From Gemmatimonadota bacterium (GTDB lineage Bacteria; Gemmatimonadota; Gemmatimonadetes; Gemmatimonadales; GWC2-71-9), in the NCBI GenBank assembly GCA_022573095.1, contig JACZUR010000078.1, positions 1 through 8,869 on the forward strand: a stretch of 8,869 nucleotides of DNA, read 5' to 3'. How positions within the stretch are numbered: position 1 is the first letter of the stretch; every line of letters starts with the position of its first letter. A program made the position numbers and the translations under genes. Below the pieces are notes generated by a model. It did not search any database, was not told the origin of the DNA, and saw only the letters and a list, made by a program, of their open reading frames with translations. Shown piece after piece: positions 5,941 to 8,869 of the stretch.

Positions 5941-8414
5941 TCGGCGCCCCGCAAGATAAGTGTAGCCGTCACTCTCTCATTGGGAATTTCCTCCGCTGCA
6001 CGTGGGAAGATTACCTCTTCAAGTTCCCCGTTGCTCCACTTGCGGACACGGTCGGCATATCGTGTACTGACGGGATTACCCGACTGCCCGCCCGGGTATA
6101 TAGTCCAGGCACGAATCTCTGGTCCGAGTTCCACGACCATACGCCAACTCGCTCCAAATGTACCCGACCCGGACGAGGGACTCATCGTCTCACGTCCACC
6201 CTGCACCGGGATTCCTTCAATTGAAAGTCCCGGGAAGCGAGCCACATGCATCAAGTTTGCGTGACGGATACCACCCCAGCGCCATGCCTCCTGACCGGGC
6301 GACCCGAAGCGTTCGACGACTTTGCGGTAAGCTTCCTCAATCGCCGACACCAGCACATCGTCTCGGGTCTCGATTTCCTCGCTTACCAGTCGATCCCACC
6401 AGACGCTCGCGGGATCTTCCAACAGCCCCGCCAGCACCGCCTCGCCCGGGGTTCCCACTCTACGTCCTGTCGAGTCCGCCAGTTCGTCCCAAACCAGCTC
6501 GGTGAGTTCAGCCATCGCAACCTCGAACAGCACGGCGCGTTCATTGTCGGTAGCGTACTCCCGATCCCATTCGGCCAGCAGATCAAGCGCCTCGCGCGCA
6601 TCCTCGCCCAGCGTGGGAACTGCCATGCCGGCATTCAGGAACGCCGGGACAAAGAGGTTAGCGCGCGCACTCATGGGATGCGTCTGGAAAACGCGCATCG
6701 CGTCCGGTGTAACTGCTGAATCAGATCTGAGCAGCTGATTGATCTGAATCGCGCGCCACGGCACCCACCAGTCGGCTCCGAGGAACGCGTCATCGTGCCG
6801 TGGATCGACGGGTTCCTGATTGTTCGACGCAAGGAACCCCTGTTCCGGGTCCACCGCACCCGGATACCGATCTACGGGCCAGTATCCGATCCAGTCGCTG
6901 TCACTTGTCGTGCCGTCGCGAATAGCGACACCGTTCCCGTTATCGGGCCGCACCGGGTACAGACCGAACGAACGGAGCGCTATCGATCCCCAGCGGTCGG
7001 CGACCGCCCCGTTTTGCGGAGGCGCGTCGTGTTCGTTCATGACAGCTATCCACTCTGCGACGCTGCCGCTGCTTCCCAGCGCCGAGAAGGTGCTCGATGT
7101 TCGAGGTGACTCCAGTACCGTCCAGCGCATTGACAGCACCGTGTCGCCCAGTTGAACTATTGGCCCTCTATGATTTCTGTAGAGTGTATCGATCTCCAGC
7201 ACTTCCTGCCCGGTACCGCTATACTCTTCCACCCTGCTCTCGAGGCTGACCCATTCACCATCGAGGCGGTAAGAGGTGGGCGTCTCGGGATCATCGAGTC
7301 GTTCTCGATAAAAATCCATCACGTCGGCACCCGTGTTTGTGAAACTCCACGCAACATCACGGTTGAATCCGACGATGATAAAAGGTGCACCAGGAAACGT
7401 TGCACCGTAGACATCCAATTCACCCGGGACAACCACGTGCACCTCGTACCAGATCGAGGGTATTGTCAGGTCGAGGTGGGGGTCACCGGCTAGGAGCGCG
7501 TATCCGTTTGCCGTTCTTTGCGGTGCAACCACCCAGTTGTTGCTCGCGTGATTGAGCGGCGCGGCACCCAGTCCCAGAAGATCCAACTCGGTCGCTTCAC
7601 CGATTGTCCAAGTTGATGCAGAGTTGATCCTGGGCGGTGGTAGCGGAGTGAAGTCGAAGCGGGTAGATGCTCCGTTTGGTTGGATGGGTTCCTGAATGGG
7701 CGAGTGAACCGGGAACAGCGCACTTGCAGCCTCGGGACCCACTCTTTCAGCAACTCGGACCCATCGCCTGTCGATGCTGGAACCCGCCAACGTGAAACCC
7801 ATCTGCTTCACGAGGTAGAGCGAATACACCGGATCCCATGCCACGGGCCGTTTGCCGATAAAATGATATTCGAAAGGGATTTGCCGGAGATTCATCTGAT
7901 CGATCCAGGCATTGACTCCCTCAGCGTATGCATCAATCAGTCGTTTCACATCGCCACTCGACTCCGAGAGACTAGCGTATTCGGCGTCCGCGCTCGCGGC
8001 AAGCCAAAGAGCCCGCATCGACTTGTCCAGCCCAAGTGTTCGCACACCGAATAATTCGCTCAAACGTCCGGCGGTGAGACGCCACTGCAATTCCATCTGG
8101 AAGAGTCGATCTCGGGCGACCACGTATCCGAGAGCGCGGAAAGCATCTTCCCGTGACGCCGCAAAGATGTGTGGAACCGAACGATCGTCGTAGATGACAG
8201 AGACGTCATCACGAACGCCGGCTATCTCGACCGAGGATACCGCTTCGAGTTCGGCTGAACCGGCGACAGACCACACTCCCCTATATGGATCGAGAAGATT
8301 TCCGAGGGCGGGCAGAGAGCCAACGGGACGCATACCAACGTAAAGGAGAACGGCAAACAACGCCCCAGAGACCCACCCACCCCAATTCGTACCAGATGAT
8401 CGAGAGTCGCGCAT
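5937..8414 (-). CDS. Penicillin acylase family protein (Ntn-hydrolase, 825 aa), membrane-anchored
   Basis: Member of the penicillin/cephalosporin/acyl-homoserine-lactone acylase family (Pfam Penicil_amidase). Such enzymes are made as an inactive precursor, cut themselves to give a beta chain starting with the catalytic serine, and hydrolyse amide bonds outside the cytoplasm. A hydrophobic segment at about residues 14-28 gives a membrane anchor or uncleaved signal. Alpha-chain hallmarks: V-P-H-I (80-83), E-D-A-F-R-A-L-G-Y-V (89-98), A-R-D-R-L-F-Q-M-E (100-108) and G-R-L-S-E-L-F-G (116-123). The predicted cleavage is A290|S291 in H-A-S-N-N-W. Beta-chain hallmarks: D364-x-x-D367 in the usual calcium-ligand position, the Asn motif S-N-N-Q with N531 (beta residue 241, the same number as the oxyanion Asn of E. 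coli penicillin G acylase), Q-G-G-R-E-T (738-743) and P-G-G-Q-S-G-N-P (774-781). The length fits the family. No good Shine-Dalgarno precedes the ATG at 8414; an in-frame ATG at 8333 would remove the anchor. Upstream, 69 bases away, is a permease tail; downstream, the small membrane protein overlaps by four bases. The natural substrate cannot be read from the sequence. Confidence 0.95.
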   Translation of the reverse strand: MRDSRSSGTNWGGWVSGALFAVLLYVGMRPVGSLPALGNLLDPYRGVWSVAGSAELEAVSSVEIAGVRDDVSVIYDDRSVPHIFAASREDAFRALGYVVARDRLFQMELQWRLTAGRLSELFGVRTLGLDKSMRALWLAASADAEYASLSESSGDVKRLIDAYAEGVNAWIDQMNLRQIPFEYHFIGKRPVAWDPVYSLYLVKQMGFTLAGSSIDRRWVRVAERVGPEAASALFPVHSPIQEPIQPNGASTRFDFTPLPPPRINSASTWTIGEATELDLLGLGAAPLNHASNNWVVAPQRTANGYALLAGDPHLDLTIPSIWYEVHVVVPGELDVYGATFPGAPFIIVGFNRDVAWSFTNTGADVMDFYRERLDDPETPTSYRLDGEWVSLESRVEEYSGTGQEVLEIDTLYRNHRGPIVQLGDTVLSMRWTVLESPRTSSTFSALGSSGSVAEWIAVMNEHDAPPQNGAVADRWGSIALRSFGLYPVRPDNGNGVAIRDGTTSDSDWIGYWPVDRYPGAVDPEQGFLASNNQEPVDPRHDDAFLGADWWVPWRAIQINQLLRSDSAVTPDAMRVFQTHPMSARANLFVPAFLNAGMAVPTLGEDAREALDLLAEWDREYATDNERAVLFEVAMAELTELVWDELADSTGRRVGTPGEAVLAGLLEDPASVWWDRLVSEEIETRDDVLVSAIEEAYRKVVERFGSPGQEAWRWGGIRHANLMHVARFPGLSIEGIPVQGGRETMSPSSGSGTFGASWRMVVELGPEIRAWTIYPGGQSGNPVSTRYADRVRKWSNGELEEVIFPRAAEEIPNERVTATLILRGAE

Positions 8415-8447
8415 GGGGCAAAGTGTCCGAGAGACATGCGCCGGGTC

Positions 8448-8470
8448 AAGGCGCCATTCGGAATCGCCTT
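8448..8470. other. Bulged hairpin between permease and acylase genes
   Basis: AAGGCG (8448-8453) pairs with CGCCTT (8465-8470), and inside it ATT (8456-8458) pairs with AAT (8462-8464) around a CGG loop, with a two-base CC bulge. It lies within the 69 bases between the permease stop and the acylase start. No T-run follows on the - strand, so it is not a typical terminator. It could be an mRNA processing or partial attenuation structure, or chance. Confidence 0.3.
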
Positions 8471-8483
8471 CGTGTGCTAGCGA

Positions 8484-8869
8484 TTACTCCTGCCGCAACA
8501 CATCCACTGGGTCAACCTTCGTTGCGCGACGCGCGGGAACGTAGGCAGCCAAAATGGCTGCAATAGCAACGAACAGCGGTACACCGACAAAAGTTTGTAG
8601 ATCGGTCGCCTGGACACCATACAACTGGCTCGACAGGAAACGGGTCAACATGAAAGCCCCAACTACACCTATCGTGACCCGGTTCAGCTGAAGGGGCCTC
8701 GTCGCAGCCGGCCGCGGGCAACCCTGACGACGGGCTGATCGCCCGACACATCGGTCCACGCGAATAAGAGCAACCCACTCACCTGTGCCACTCTGGGGAA
8801 TCCGGCCGCGCGGACACGGGCGCGGCGGGTCCCCATGCTTCGTCTTGCGCGTCGCGAGGTAGGCGTCGA
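8484..8869 (-). CDS. ABC transporter permease, FtsX/MacB (ADOP-like) C-terminal part; 5' end outside window, upstream portion probably damaged
   Basis: The last 70 or so residues are a clear C-terminus of an FtsX-domain permease of the MacB/ADOP type, an inner-membrane subunit of export or lipoprotein-handling ABC systems. Visible are a membrane helix (V-T-I-G-V-V-G-A-F-M-L-T-R), the short loop S-S-Q-L-Y-G-V-Q-A-T-D, a second helix (F-V-G-V-P-L-F-V-A-I-A-A-I-L), and the family ending P-A-R-R-A-T-K-V-D-P-V-D-V-L-R-Q-E before TAA at 8486-8484. The frame stays open to the right edge. From about 8699 upward, however, the translation is Arg/Pro/Cys-rich and does not look like the expected preceding helix and A-L-G-A-type loop. 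In another frame, G-D-Q-P-V-V-R-V (8743-8720) resembles the end of the periplasmic MacB_PCD domain. A frameshift or internal deletion, natural or from sequencing, is therefore likely. The family of the C-terminus is confident; whether the gene is intact is doubtful. Confidence 0.75.
   Translation of the reverse strand, partial: DAYLATRKTKHGDPPRPCPRGRIPQSGTGEWVALIRVDRCVGRSARRQGCPRPAATRPLQLNRVTIGVVGAFMLTRFLSSQLYGVQATDLQTFVGVPLFVAIAAILAAYVPARRATKVDPVDVLRQE

Noticed and set aside
5692..6264. Overlapping + strand open frames opposite the small membrane protein and the acylase C-terminus
   Set aside because: Low-complexity Ser/Arg/Pro/Ala translations without motifs. The - strand reading is supported by the ATGA overlap and by conserved acylase motifs.

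Overview
The window reads as a chromosomal piece of a Gram-negative, moderately GC-rich environmental bacterium. Four things point to Gemmatimonadota or a similar lineage such as Acidobacteriota: an S46 dipeptidyl-peptidase with a Sec signal peptide, a CadC/ToxR-like membrane regulator with a TPR-type C-terminal half, the tail of an ADOP/MacB-type permease, and a lipoprotein whose mature part starts with a 'CSDGLGPD'-like linker. This assignment is inference from family content; no rRNA or other marker gene is present. I see no tRNA, rRNA, CRISPR array, insertion sequence or phage gene.

Layout. Positions 1-102 are leader DNA with a strong ribosome binding site. A lipoprotein gene on the + strand (103-1221) ends in a very good intrinsic terminator (1265-1291). 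The rest of the window is transcribed from the - strand. Read in that direction it holds: the 3' part of an FtsX/MacB-like permease (from the right edge to 8484), a membrane-anchored penicillin-acylase-family N-terminal nucleophile hydrolase (8414-5937), a 121-residue hydrophobic protein that starts inside the hydrolase stop codon through an ATGA overlap (5940-5575), a 177-base gap with an 11-bp-period direct repeat and a palindrome, a winged-helix/TPR membrane regulator (5397-3673), and an S46 peptidase (3574-1409). The peptidase and lipoprotein genes converge, and the 187 bases between them hold several hairpins.

How the genes may work together. The acylase-family hydrolase and the S46 peptidase are both predicted to act outside the cytoplasm on amide bonds. 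The first removes acyl groups or cleaves related amides; the second releases dipeptides from peptide N-termini. An arginine in the peptidase S1 pocket position suggests a preference for Asp or Glu in the second residue (DPP11-like). The regulator lies directly upstream of the peptidase in the same orientation and has the domain order of a one-step sensor (cytoplasmic DNA-binding domain, one membrane span, periplasmic repeat domain). A peptide- or amide-scavenging module under its control is a reasonable hypothesis, but the sequence does not prove it. All families except the lipoprotein and the small membrane protein are known, and I found no clear evidence of a wholly new system. The most useful leads are the repeat in front of the regulator, the coupled small membrane protein, the predicted peptidase specificity, and the apparently damaged permease gene at the right edge.
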